From NCBI RefSeq assembly GCF_040750475.1, contig NZ_JABJVY010000009.1:122360-186359 (forward strand): a stretch of 64,000 nt of DNA. The letters are read 5' to 3'. Positions 41,577 to 49,935 of this stretch are shown in pieces. Numbering within the stretch: position 1 is the stretch's first letter; each line of letters begins with the position of its first letter. The notes under the pieces were generated by a model, which saw only the letters and a list, made by a program, of their open reading frames with translations, made no database searches and was not told the origin of the DNA. The position numbers and the translations under genes are program-made. Source of the DNA: Amorphus sp040750475. GTDB lineage: Bacteria; Pseudomonadota; Alphaproteobacteria; Rhizobiales; Amorphaceae.

Positions 41577-43571
41577 CTACTCGGCCGCAAATCGTTCCTT
41601 CACAAGCGCCACAACCGCGTCCGGCGTGATGCCGAAGTGCTCGTAGAGGACCTCCGCCGGCGCGCTTGCACCAAATCCGGTCATGCCCACGAAGACGCCA
41701 TCCGTTCCGATCAGGCGATCCCACCCCATCCGAACCGCCGCCTCGATGCCGACATTGACGGCCGACTGACCGATCACCTCGGCCCTGTAGTCGGCCGATT
41801 GACGCTCGAACAGCTCGAAAGACGGCACCGAGACCACGCGGGTCGAGATCGCTTCCATCTCCAACAGCCCCTTCGCCTTAATGGCGAGCGAAACTTCCGA
41901 GCCGGTGGCGAACAGGGTCACGGCTGCGTGATCGCTGCCCGCGGCGGCGATTTCGTAAGCGCCGCGGCGGCAGCGGTTGCCCTCGTTGTCCTCGGCGCGC
42001 AGCGGCTCGCAGTTCTGCCTTGTCAGCGCAAGCAGCGTCGGCCCTTCGGTGCGCGACAGCGCGATTTCCCAGGCTTCGGCGGTTTCCACCGCGTCCGCCG
42101 GACGCAGCACCACCAGGTTCGGGATCGCTCGCAGCGCGGCCAGATGCTCCACCGGCTGATGGGTCGGCCCGTCCTCGCCCAGCCCGATGGAATCATGGGT
42201 CATCACATAGACGACCCGCACGCCCATCAGCGCCGCAAGCCGGATCGAGGGCCGGCAATAGTCGGAAAAAACCAGGAAGGTTCCGCCGTACGGGATCAGG
42301 CCGCCATGCAGCGCCATGCCGTTCATGGCCGCCGCCATGCCATGTTCGCGCACGCCCCAGTGGACGTAGCGACCACCATAATTCTCCGCCGAGGCGATCG
42401 TCTGCGCCTTGGTGCGGGTGTTGTTGGAGCCGGTGAGATCTGCAGAACCGCCGACCGTCTCCGGCACTTCCGCGTTGATCGTTTCCAGCACCAGCTCGGA
42501 GGCCTTGCGGGTGGCGAGCGTCGGCCGCTCGCGCGCAATGCGGGTGCGCAGCTCGGCCATGACGTCAGCGAAGTTCGGCGGCAGATCGCCGCGGATCCGG
42601 CGATCGAACTCCGCGCGCCGATCCGGCTCCAGCGCCTGATAGCGCTTTTCCCATTCCTTGCGGGCGTGGCCGGAGCGCAGCCCGGCGATGCGCCAAGAAT
42701 CGCGGATGTCGGCCGGAATCTCGAATGGCTCGTGGCGCCAGCCGAGCGCATCGCGGGTGGCGGCGGCTTCCGCGGCACCGAGCGGAGATCCGTGGGAAGC
42801 GGAGGTTCCCGCCTTGTTCGGCGAGCCGTAGCCGATGATCGTGCGGCAGGCGATCAGAGTCGGACGGTCGCTGGTCTGGGCCGCCTGGAGCGCGGCCAGA
42901 ATATCCGCCGGGCTGTGGCCGTCGACCCGGGTGGCGGCCCACCCCACCGCCTCGAACCGCTTCACCGCGTCGCCCGATTCGGCGAGATCGAGCGGCCCGT
43001 CGATGGAGATCTTGTTGTCGTCGTAGAGCACGATCAGCCGGTTGAGCCGCATGTGGCCGGCGATCGAGATCGCCTCGTGGCTGATGCCTTCCATCAGGTC
43101 GCCGTCGGAGGCAAGCACGTATGTGCGATGGTCCACCAGATCGTCGCCGAACTCGGCGTTCATCATGCGCTCCGCCAACGCCATGCCGACGGCGGTCGCG
43201 ATCCCCTGGCCGAGCGGCCCGGTGGTCGTCTCCACGCCCGCGCCGTGGCCATATTCCGGATGGCCCGCCGCGCGCGAGCCGAGCTGGCGGAACCGCTTCA
43301 ACTCGTCGGTCGGAAAGTCGTCGTAGCCGAGCAGGTGCAGGATCGAGTAGAGCAGCATCGAGCCATGGCCCGCAGACAGGACGAACCGGTCGCGGTCGGG
43401 CCAGTGCGGCAGGCTCGGATCAAGCTTGATGATCGACGAAAACAGAACCGTGGCGACGTCCGCCGCGCCCATCGGCATGCCGGGATGGCCGGCCTTGGCA
43501 GTTTCGACGGCGTCGATCGCAAGCGCCCGGATCGCGTTCGCCATCGAATTGTGTTTGTCGAGATCGATCAT
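41577..43571 (-). CDS. tkt: Transketolase
   Basis: A 664-aa thiamine-diphosphate enzyme of the pentose phosphate and Calvin cycles. AKAGHPGMPMGAADVATVLF, LSAGHGSMLLYS, GPLGQGIATAVGMA, ASDGDLMEGISHEA, YDDNKISIDG, then NGMALHGGLIPYGGTFLVFSDY and HDSIGLGEDGPTHQPVEHLA follow the family from end to end. ATG at 43571 is six bases from GGAG; another ATG precedes it by 3 bases. Start of tkt-gap-pgk-fba. Confidence 0.96.
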   Translation of the reverse strand: MIDLDKHNSMANAIRALAIDAVETAKAGHPGMPMGAADVATVLFSSIIKLDPSLPHWPDRDRFVLSAGHGSMLLYSILHLLGYDDFPTDELKRFRQLGSRAAGHPEYGHGAGVETTTGPLGQGIATAVGMALAERMMNAEFGDDLVDHRTYVLASDGDLMEGISHEAISIAGHMRLNRLIVLYDDNKISIDGPLDLAESGDAVKRFEAVGWAATRVDGHSPADILAALQAAQTSDRPTLIACRTIIGYGSPNKAGTSASHGSPLGAAEAAATRDALGWRHEPFEIPADIRDSWRIAGLRSGHARKEWEKRYQALEPDRRAEFDRRIRGDLPPNFADVMAELRTRIARERPTLATRKASELVLETINAEVPETVGGSADLTGSNNTRTKAQTIASAENYGGRYVHWGVREHGMAAAMNGMALHGGLIPYGGTFLVFSDYCRPSIRLAALMGVRVVYVMTHDSIGLGEDGPTHQPVEHLAALRAIPNLVVLRPADAVETAEAWEIALSRTEGPTLLALTRQNCEPLRAEDNEGNRCRRGAYEIAAAGSDHAAVTLFATGSEVSLAIKAKGLLEMEAISTRVVSVPSFELFERQSADYRAEVIGQSAVNVGIEAAVRMGWDRLIGTDGVFVGMTGFGASAPAEVLYEHFGITPDAVVALVKERFAAE

Positions 43572-43619
43572 CATGAACTCCGCCGATGTCCCGGCCGTCG
43601 TCGTGGCGTGGGGCGGCTC

Positions 43620-43795
43620 TAGAGGCTGTTATAAACTTGGAATAGAGGCTGCGTTGGCGAGAGAGGGGCGAGCGACAAGAGAAAGACAATCCGAATACTC
43701 GACGTATTGGCGAGCCTCTCGACGCATTGGCCGCTTCTCTCTCCACCCCTTCGGGCCGGCGGCGCAGCCCCATTCGAAGGTCATAACAGCCTCTA
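43620..43795. mobile_element. MITE-like element with 13-bp terminal inverted repeats
   Basis: Perfect 13-bp inverted repeats TAGAGGCTGTTAT (43620-43632) and ATAACAGCCTCTA (43783-43795) bound a 176-bp segment without a gene. Internal pairing is also visible. Size and ends fit a non-autonomous miniature transposable element. A related single end occurs at 50967-50990. Confidence 0.65.
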
Positions 43796-44058
43796 ATTTA
43801 CGGTCTGTGGGAACTCTGGTCGCGCATGGCTGGTCCGGCTTTCGAGGTTTCCGACCTTTTGGCGACGGCGCCGTTCAATACCAAGTCGCCGACCCGAGTC
43901 AACGCAAGCCGGTCCCCAGCCGATCCACAACCGCACCTGGGCGGGCCTACCCACAACGCGTGCTGCCAACGATGCCTGCTTCACGCAGAACTGGATGCAC
44001 GAACGCAAACCGGCTGATATGGCTATGGAATCGGGAGTTCTGAGGAAAAGCTGCCGCC
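43796..44058. other. Intergenic gap before DUF4164 gene
   Basis: About 260 bp between the MITE-like element and the DUF4164 start. It must hold the promoter of the rightward genes. Nothing else recognised; apparent frames are shadows. Confidence 0.4.
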
Positions 44059-44340
44059 ATGGCGGACCGTTCGGCCATCGACGACGCATTCGAAAAGCTG
44101 ACCAATGCCCTGGACCGGCTTGAGGCGGCCATCAATCGGCGTGTGGACGCCGATCACCGCCGCGCGAGCCTGGAAGACGAGGTCCAGAGATTGACGGAGG
44201 ACCGTTCCGAATTGGCCGGTTCGCTGGACCGCTCCGAAGCGCGCGCCAATCGCCTGGAAGAGACCAATCGGGACGTTTCCCGCCGGCTGGTGACGGCCAT
44301 GGAAACCATTCGCACGGTCCTCGACAAGCACGGCGGATAG
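44059..44340 (+). CDS. DUF4164 small coiled-coil protein
   Basis: A 93-aa acidic protein that is nearly all predicted coiled coil (EKLTNALDRLEAAINRR, ASLEDEVQRLTEDRSELAGSLDRSEARANRLEE). It sits between tkt and zapA, the usual place of the rhizobial DUF4164 family, which may act with ZapA in cell division. GAGGAAAAG precedes the ATG. Confidence 0.8.
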   Translation: MADRSAIDDAFEKLTNALDRLEAAINRRVDADHRRASLEDEVQRLTEDRSELAGSLDRSEARANRLEETNRDVSRRLVTAMETIRTVLDKHGG

Positions 44341-44675
44341 CGCGCGCACAGCGAAAAGGGCCTCGCCCGCCACTGCGCGCCGACAACTTAAATCGTTGAC
44401 CGCACTGGTGTTTCGTGCTTTCGGAGCGAAAAATTCGCGCACGATGCTCAATTGGCGAGTCCGAATCGCAGAGGTGGAGCATTGGACGGCCCCCAGAGAG
44501 CGTTTCCAGGCCAAGCGGAAATCGGGTGCCCGTCCGGAAACGCGTCGAAACAAGAACTTAGATCCGCGCCGGTTTTCTGCCGGGATTTCGCGCTTATCTA
44601 CTAAAAGAATCAAACACCTCTGCCAGGTCGACGGGGTTACCGCCGGCACGGCGCCAAGACCATAAGGGCACATGC
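44341..44675. other. Intergenic region between DUF4164 and zapA
   Basis: About 335 bp with a family A repeat (44496-44568). An AT-richer stretch (about 44390-44460) may contain the zapA promoter. No gene seen. Confidence 0.5.
44496..44568 (-). repeat. Two-hairpin dispersed repeat, family A, copy 5
   Basis: GAGCGTTTCCAGGCCAAGCGG...CCGGAAACGCGTCGAAACAAGAACTTAGATC, in reverse orientation to the type example. Hairpin 2 is partly decayed and hairpin 1 largely missing. Confidence 0.75.
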
Positions 44676-45056
44676 ATGTCCCACATCACCGTCCCCATCA
44701 ACGGTCGTTCCTACCGCATGGCCTGCGATGACGGGGAGGAAGAGCGCCTGACCGCGCTGGCGGAGCGATTCGACGGGGCCATTTCGGAGCTGCGCGCCGC
44801 ATTCGGCGAGATCGGCGATCAACGCCTCACCGTCATGGCCGGGATCAAGGTGACCGATTCGCTGGTGGAGGCGGAACGCCGGATCGCGGCGCTGACGGCC
44901 GAGGTGCAAACCTTGAAGGAGTCCCGCGACGCGGTGCTCCAGAGCCAGCACGAGCGCGAGGTGGACATCGCCCACCGCGTGACGTCCGCAGCCGAGACCA
45001 TCGACGGCTTCGCCAAAAGCCTCAACACCAGCGTGCGCACGGACCGCGACGGCTGA
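44676..45056 (+). CDS. zapA: Cell division protein ZapA
   Basis: A 126-aa protein with the ZapA N-terminal beta module (ITVPINGRSYRMACDDGEEERLTALAERFD) and a long coiled-coil C-terminal half (VEAERRIAALTAEVQTLKESRD). ZapA bundles FtsZ filaments at midcell. AAGGG lies eight bases before the ATG. Its place near 5-FCL is the common order around 6S RNA. Confidence 0.93.
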   Translation: MSHITVPINGRSYRMACDDGEEERLTALAERFDGAISELRAAFGEIGDQRLTVMAGIKVTDSLVEAERRIAALTAEVQTLKESRDAVLQSQHEREVDIAHRVTSAAETIDGFAKSLNTSVRTDRDG

Positions 45057-45179
45057 TCGCAGCTCGGCCGCTCGGATCCGCGTCGAGCCAAGGCCCCAAT
45101 TCGGGGGTTGCCTCGCGCTTCGCATTGCCGCAGCGCTACGTCAGCCGAATGTGGCCGCTACCCCCATGCGGAGTGCCCG

Positions 45180-46112
45180 ATGAGCGACGTGATGCCCCCT
45201 CTGGCCCAAGCGGGCGATATCCCGCGCCTGTTCGATGCGCTGCAGTTTGCCGCCCGCGCCCATGCCAATCAGCGCCGCAAAGGGGCCGCGCAGGAGCCTT
45301 ATATCAACCATCTGATCGAGGTCGCGAAGCTGGTCGCCGACGCCACCGGCGGCAGCGACACCGATCTCGTCATCGCCGCGCTCCTGCATGACGCGATCGA
45401 GGATACCGGCACCACCTATGGCGCGCTTGCCGCGCATTTCGGCCCACGCGTCGCCGAACTGGTCCGGGAAAATTCCGACGACATGGCGCTGCCGAAGCCG
45501 GAGCGCCGCCGGCGGCGTATCGCGGAAGCGGCGCACAAATCCGACGGCGCCAAGATCATCAAGATCGCCGACCTGATCTCCAATGCCCGGGCGATGATCA
45601 CCTCGCCGCCGGCCGGATGGGCGGTCGCCTGGAAACTCGACTATCTGGAAGCGACCCAAGCGCTCCACAACGAGTTGCAGGGCGTCAACGAGGATCTCGA
45701 CCGGATTTTTTCCTCCGTGTTCGAGGAGGTACGGGAAGTCCTGACCGGCGATGGCCTTGCCGCCGACTCCGACGTACCAAGCGGCCCCGCCGCGCTGCTC
45801 GATTCCGCCCTCGGCCAAGCCGTTCACTTCGTCTATTTCGCCAACACCTCCGCGCATCCTCTGACCGAAGAGGATCGGACGCATTTCTATGCCCAGGTCG
45901 GCGAGCATTTTCCGTCTGTCACCTATATCGACGCCGAAGCCGTGTTCGACGGCGTGCGCCGGCCGGTGATCCTGGCGCGGATCCGCTCCGATTCGACCGA
46001 GGCCGTGGTCGCCCTCGCCCAACGCCTCTGCGTCGCTATGCATGAGCGCTTCATCGGGGTCGAGGTCGATGGCCGCTACATTCGGATCTATGCCGACGAC
46101 ACCGGCCAATAG
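45180..46112 (+). CDS. HD hydrolase of MESH1/SpoT type with extra C-terminal domain
   Basis: A 310-aa protein. The N-terminal 180 residues form an HD-type hydrolase: ANQRRKGAAQEPYINHLIEVA (H44), LLHDAIEDTG (H70, D71, E74, D75) and KIADLISNARA (D131), the layout of SpoT hydrolase and of MESH1, which remove pyrophosphate from ppGpp or phosphate from NADPH. No synthetase, TGS or ACT domain is present. The C-terminal 120 residues (about 190-310) are an unrecognised domain ending with GRYIRIYADDTGQ. GGAG is seven bases before the ATG at 45180. Confidence 0.75.
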   Translation: MSDVMPPLAQAGDIPRLFDALQFAARAHANQRRKGAAQEPYINHLIEVAKLVADATGGSDTDLVIAALLHDAIEDTGTTYGALAAHFGPRVAELVRENSDDMALPKPERRRRRIAEAAHKSDGAKIIKIADLISNARAMITSPPAGWAVAWKLDYLEATQALHNELQGVNEDLDRIFSSVFEEVREVLTGDGLAADSDVPSGPAALLDSALGQAVHFVYFANTSAHPLTEEDRTHFYAQVGEHFPSVTYIDAEAVFDGVRRPVILARIRSDSTEAVVALAQRLCVAMHERFIGVEVDGRYIRIYADDTGQ

Positions 46113-46181
46113 CGCGCCGAGCACGGCACGGGAAGCGATCGAACGGGAACGAGATTTCCCTCAGTTTGTCGTCGGATCCCT

Positions 46182-46210
46182 CTTCGCTCCGGCGCGGGAA
46201 GCTCCTATAT
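46182..46210 (+). promoter_or_regulatory. Promoter of the 6S RNA candidate
   Basis: CTTCGC (46182-46187), 17-bp spacer, CTATAT (46205-46210), close to the sigma-70 consensus of rhizobia (CTTGAC-17-CTATAT). Predicted start is at about 46216-46218. Confidence 0.6.
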
Positions 46211-46215
46211 TGCGC

Positions 46216-46400
46216 TCAGGCGATACTGCGCGGTTCGACCGGAGACACGCATCCCCGGGGCCTTATCGATCTCCAAGGGAGCTGTCCCTGTCTCGACCCG
46301 TGGGTTGAGGCAAAACGGCGCCCACCTACACTGTAGGTTTCCCGGGATCGATTCCTCCGACGGCCGAGGCGGTTCGCCCACCGATTTTCAAGAGCGCCCC
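46216..46400 (+). ncRNA. ssrS: 6S RNA candidate
   Basis: Located between zapA/HD gene and the 5-FCL gene, the usual site of alphaproteobacterial 6S RNA, which mimics an open promoter and binds housekeeping RNA polymerase. The segment has a good upstream promoter, no frame, and a rod-like fold: ATCGATC (46265-46271) pairs with GATCGAT (46346-46352), and CCTAC-ACT-GTAGG closes an apical hairpin, with an open bubble between them. Ends are estimates. Confidence 0.7.
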
Positions 46401-46552
46401 GCTAGGGCCTTGTCGCGAACGCCTTCGCGAGGGGGCTGGTGCGACGCGGGATCGCCTCTCACAGGGTGGCGCGGAACGCGAGCTGGCGCAGGATTGCGCG
46501 TGACGATCAGCTCTTCCTTTCCGGTTCCGCGCATGACCGGCAAGGGATCGTT

Positions 46553-47188
46553 TTGACCGATATCTCTCCCCCGACGGACATCGCGGCGAAGAAAGCCGCG
46601 ATGCGCGCCATGGTCTTGGCGCGCCGTGCGACGCTGTCGCCGGCGGAGCGCGAGGCGGCGGCGCAGACGCTGGTGGATCAGCTTCCCGCCCTTCTTCTGC
46701 CGACCGAGCCGAGCTTGGTGGCCGGCTTCTGGCCGATCCGCGACGAGATCGACGTGCGGCCGCTAATGGCCGAGATCGCCGCCACCGGCCATCGTCTCGC
46801 CCTGCCCGCGATCGGCGCGGACGACCGGCTGGTGTTTCGCGAATGGGCCGACGGCGTGCCGCTCGACCCGGCGCGCTTCGGCACGTCGGAACCCGGCCAG
46901 GACAGCCCCGAATGCCATCCGACGCTGCTTTTGGTTCCGCTCGTCGCGTTCGACCGGGAAGGGATTCGCCTCGGCTACGGCAAGGGCTACTATGACGGCG
47001 CGATCGCGCGGCTTTCCGCCCTCGGCCCCGTGCGCACCATCGGCGTGGCCTTTTCGACCCAGGAGGTCGACGCCGTTCCGGCAGAACCCCACGACCGGCG
47101 GCTTGACGCGGTGCTGACCGAAGCGGGACTGTTGCGCTTTACTCTCAAGAAAACCGGAGATCCTGATGCGCCTTCTGTTCCTGGGTGA
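46553..47188 (+). CDS. fthC: 5-formyltetrahydrofolate cyclo-ligase
   Basis: A 211-aa enzyme that converts 5-formyl-THF to 5,10-methenyl-THF using ATP. LLLVPLVAFDREGIRLGYGKGYYDGAIARL is the family hallmark (nucleotide and substrate loop), with AAMRAMVLARRATLS at the N-terminus. TTG at 46553 with AAGGGA about six bases upstream; a longer frame to 46439 runs into the 6S region. It overlaps the next gene by 23 nt. Confidence 0.93.
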   Translation: MTDISPPTDIAAKKAAMRAMVLARRATLSPAEREAAAQTLVDQLPALLLPTEPSLVAGFWPIRDEIDVRPLMAEIAATGHRLALPAIGADDRLVFREWADGVPLDPARFGTSEPGQDSPECHPTLLLVPLVAFDREGIRLGYGKGYYDGAIARLSALGPVRTIGVAFSTQEVDAVPAEPHDRRLDAVLTEAGLLRFTLKKTGDPDAPSVPG

Positions 47189-48017
47189 CGTGGTCGGCCG
47201 CGCCGGCAGAACCGTCGTGACCGATCATTTGCCCGGGATCGTCGCAAACAGCCGGGTGGATTTCGTCGTCATCAACGGCGAGAACGCAGCCGGCGGGTTC
47301 GGCATTACCGAGGCGATCTGCCAGGAGCTCCTGGACGCCGGGGCCGACGTCATCACGCTCGGCAACCACGCCTGGGACCAGCGCGAGGCTCTCGTCTTCA
47401 TCGAGCGCCAGCCGCGACTGGTGCGGCCGGCGAATTTTCCGCTCGGCACGCCGGGGCGCGGCGCCGATATCTTCACCGCCACCAACGGCGCGCGGGTGCT
47501 GGTCGCCAATCTGATGGGCCGGATCTTCATGGATCCGCTCGACGATCCGTTCGCGGCCATCGACCGGGTTCTGGACGGACTCACCCTCGGCCGCGACGTC
47601 GACGCCGTGGTGGTCGACGTTCATGCCGAAGCGACCTCGGAGAAGCAGGGCCTCGGCTATCATCTCGACGGCCGGGCGAGCCTGGTGGTGGGAACCCATA
47701 CCCATGTGCCCACCGCCGATCACCGCATTCTGTCCGGCGGCACCGGTTATATGAGCGATGTCGGCATGTGCGGCGACTATGATTCCGTCATCGGCATGGA
47801 GAAGGACGAGCCGCTCGCCCGCTTCACCCGCAAGATCCCGCAGGCGCGGTATGCGCCGGCCAACGGCGCGGCGAGCCTTTCCGGCGTGGCCGTGGAGATC
47901 GACGACGTCAGCGGGCTTGCCACCAAGATCCAGCCGCTGCGGCTGGGCGGCGAACTCGCCGAAACCTGGCCGGAGCTGCTTGGCGACGCCCCGTCCGATC
48001 TCCTTGCGGCGATTTAA
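47166..48017 (+). CDS. YmdB-type metallophosphoesterase (TIGR00282)
   Basis: A 283-aa metallophosphatase: LFLGDVVGRAGR, VINGENAAGG, TLGNHAWDQRE, HAEATSEKQGLGYHLDG, VVGTHTHVPTAD and GTGYMSDVGMCG, all dimetal ligands of the YmdB family (2',3'-cyclic nucleotide phosphodiesterase). GGAG before the ATG. It overlaps fthC and is co-translated. It ends convergent with the UDG-like gene, overlapping by 4 nt. Confidence 0.9.
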   Translation: MRLLFLGDVVGRAGRTVVTDHLPGIVANSRVDFVVINGENAAGGFGITEAICQELLDAGADVITLGNHAWDQREALVFIERQPRLVRPANFPLGTPGRGADIFTATNGARVLVANLMGRIFMDPLDDPFAAIDRVLDGLTLGRDVDAVVVDVHAEATSEKQGLGYHLDGRASLVVGTHTHVPTADHRILSGGTGYMSDVGMCGDYDSVIGMEKDEPLARFTRKIPQARYAPANGAASLSGVAVEIDDVSGLATKIQPLRLGGELAETWPELLGDAPSDLLAAI

Positions 48018-48679
48018 TCTTTTAGAGCATCCGCAACGGCTTTCCGGAGCACCGGAAGCAGTTCCGCGTCGAACCACGGGTTCTTTCGGATCCAGCCATT
48101 GTTGCGCCAGGACGGGTGCGGCAACGGAATCACGGTGGGCTCGGAGGCGGCCATAATCTCACGAAACGCCCGCACCCGGTTGCTCAGCGACTGCTTGCGC
48201 CAGGCCGGCAGATGGTAGGCGTGGGAATAAAGGCCGACGGCGAGGATCAGCCGCAGACCGGACATCTCCGCGAAGACTTTGTCGTGCCACGTCAGAACAC
48301 ATTCGCGCCGCGGCGGCAGATCGCCGCCTTTCGCGTCCTGCCCGGGAAAGCAGAAGCCCATCGGCACGACGGAGACCCGCGACACGTCGTAGAAGGTCGC
48401 GACGTCGACCCCCATCCACTCCCGCAAACGATCGCCTGAGGCGTCCGTAAAGGGCTGGCCGCTGGCGTGCACCTTCGTTCCCGGCGCCTGTCCGCATACG
48501 GCGATCCGGGCCTTCGAGGCCGCGCGGATGACCGGACGCGGCGGGTGCGGCAACGGCCGCCCGAGCGGCGCCTCGGCGCAGATCCGGCACGCCCGGATCT
48601 CGCCCACCAAGCCGCCAAGCTCCGTGTCCGGCGGATTGGCAAGTTTGGACCAGTAGGGCATGTCTTTGACGTCAGGCAT
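48014..48679 (-). CDS. Uracil-DNA glycosylase family protein
   Basis: A 221-aa protein of the UDG superfamily. The GQAPGTKVHASGQPFTDASGDRLREWMG motif (water-activating loop) and the C-terminal PLPHPSWRN match the family; FYDVSRVSVVPMGFCFPG follows. Cysteines CRIC near the N-terminus plus C in RRECVL may form part of an Fe-S site as in families 4/5, but I see only three. Substrate (uracil or another lesion) not set. ATG at 48679 with GAGG. Confidence 0.82.
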   Translation of the reverse strand: MPDVKDMPYWSKLANPPDTELGGLVGEIRACRICAEAPLGRPLPHPPRPVIRAASKARIAVCGQAPGTKVHASGQPFTDASGDRLREWMGVDVATFYDVSRVSVVPMGFCFPGQDAKGGDLPPRRECVLTWHDKVFAEMSGLRLILAVGLYSHAYHLPAWRKQSLSNRVRAFREIMAASEPTVIPLPHPSWRNNGWIRKNPWFDAELLPVLRKAVADALKD

Positions 48680-48717
48680 GGACCTCGGGGACAAATGATC
48701 CGGCGGCGATCAGAGGC

Positions 48718-49329
48718 TCACAGCACCGCGCTCGGCCGGCTGGCGATCCGATCGTGCCATTTTTTCAGACGGGCGAAGTCGTCGGGTATCCGAATCTTGG
48801 ACAATTTCAGCGTATCGATCGCGACCAAAAGGGTGATGTCGGCGATCGAAAACGCGTCGCCGACGACGTAGCCGTTGCCGTCCACCTCGCCCTCAAGAAA
48901 GGCGAGGAAGGAGAAAATCTTGGCCTTGTTCGCCTCGCCCCATTCCGGGACCTGCGGAACCTCCAGTTCCCGCATGGCGGGGTGGATGTGCCGGAAGGCA
49001 TATTGCGCGGGAAACAGCAGGCCGAACTCGATCCGGCGCTGCCACATCTCCACCAGCGCCTTTTCCTTAGGGTCCCGCCCGAACAAGGGCGGTTCGGGAT
49101 GCGTCTCCTCGAAATAGCGGCAGATCGCCACCGATTCGGAGATCGCCGTGCCGTCATCGAGGACCAGAACCGGCAGCCGGCGCATCGGATTGATGCGAGC
49201 GAAGGGTTGGTCGAGATGCTCCTTCGCCATGATGTCGACCGGGACCGTCTCGATCACGACGTCCTTTTCGGCCAGAAAGATGCGAACGCGACGCGGATTG
49301 GCCGCGCGCGGCGCGTCATAGAGCTTCAT
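48718..49329 (-). CDS. Glutathione S-transferase
   Basis: A 203-aa cytosolic GST. The N-terminal thioredoxin fold runs MKLYDAPRAANPRRVRIFLAEKDV, INPMRRLPVLVLDDGTAISESVAICRYFE with the cis-proline and the glutathione-binding ES pair. The helical domain ends with FSIADITLLVAIDTLK. AAGGGG lies before the ATG at 49329. Substrate unknown. Confidence 0.9.
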   Translation of the reverse strand: MKLYDAPRAANPRRVRIFLAEKDVVIETVPVDIMAKEHLDQPFARINPMRRLPVLVLDDGTAISESVAICRYFEETHPEPPLFGRDPKEKALVEMWQRRIEFGLLFPAQYAFRHIHPAMRELEVPQVPEWGEANKAKIFSFLAFLEGEVDGNGYVVGDAFSIADITLLVAIDTLKLSKIRIPDDFARLKKWHDRIASRPSAVL

Positions 49330-49502
49330 CGGTCGCCCCTTCGCCGGTTTCCATATCGCCACAATGCCGGAACCGGCGCCCCTGCGCATCCCCGAACGGC
49401 ACGCTTTCTGGCCGAACCGAAAAAAGCGCACTCACTGCATTTTGCGCTTGCAGGAGAGGCGTACACGGTGCATCATCCCAAATCGAAAAGGGAGGATGTT
49501 CA

Positions 49503-49634
49503 ATGCTCAATGAACTGATTCTGGGCCGAGCCCTCTATTGCCGCACCTCGTCCAAGGAGGAAAGCATCATCGTTTCCAGTTGGAAGGCGATGACGCGCGA
49601 CTCCTGGGTCTGGATCCGCAAGCGGACTCTTTAG
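49503..49634 (+). CDS. 43-aa small protein
   Basis: A frame with a strong GGGAGGA seven bases before the ATG encodes 43 residues, MLNELILGRALYCRTSSKEE and then SIIVSSWKAMTRDSWVWIRKRTL. It is amphipathic, basic at the C-terminus, with one cysteine and three tryptophans and no membrane helix. I do not recognise it. The strong ribosome-binding site favours a real gene; it is otherwise isolated between a divergent GST gene and a repeat-rich gap. Too short for standard calling. Confidence 0.5.
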   Translation: MLNELILGRALYCRTSSKEESIIVSSWKAMTRDSWVWIRKRTL

Positions 49635-49931
49635 AGATCGTTAACGAATACTCCTTCGCACGGACGCCCTGCAGCTCCGACGGATAGAGGCAGGGCGCGA
49701 CGACCACCTTAACCGAATATCTGCTCAGGACGAGGCGAGACCCTTACGCCGAATTCTTGAATCGAAGTGCGATGATTTCGGGCTGGTTTCGCCCGAAATC
49801 ATTGCGATCGTTTCCAGCAAGCTTGCGCGGAATGCGGGCAAATGCCGGCTTCTTTTTCAGCTGGTATTTTGGGGTCTTGTTTTGACGCGTTTCCAGACGG
49901 CGAACCGGTTTCCACTTCGCCTGGAAACGCC
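49635..49931. other. Gap with hairpins before cobT's 3' end
   Basis: About 300 bp. It contains CGCCCTGC...GCAGGGCG (about 49663-49699), a perfect 11-bp inverted repeat TGATTTCGGGC/GCCCGAAATCA (49773-49783 and 49791-49801) and a family A copy (49874). No gene seen. Confidence 0.5.
49773..49801. repeat. 11-bp perfect inverted repeat
   Basis: TGATTTCGGGC with its complement 7 bases on. No T run follows on either strand, so it is a possible protein-binding site or RNA processing hairpin rather than a clear terminator. Confidence 0.55.
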
Positions 49932-49935
49932 CTAG
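49874..49935 (+). repeat. Dispersed repeat, family A, copy 6
   Basis: TTGTTTTGACGCGTTTCCAGACGGCGAACCGG...CGCCTGGAAACGCCCTAG, with a 12-13-bp stem (CGTTTCCAG-type arms) as in hairpin 2 of the family. It abuts the cobT stop. Confidence 0.8.

Noticed and set aside
41538..43622. 694-residue plus-strand frame
   Set aside because: Antisense shadow of transketolase.
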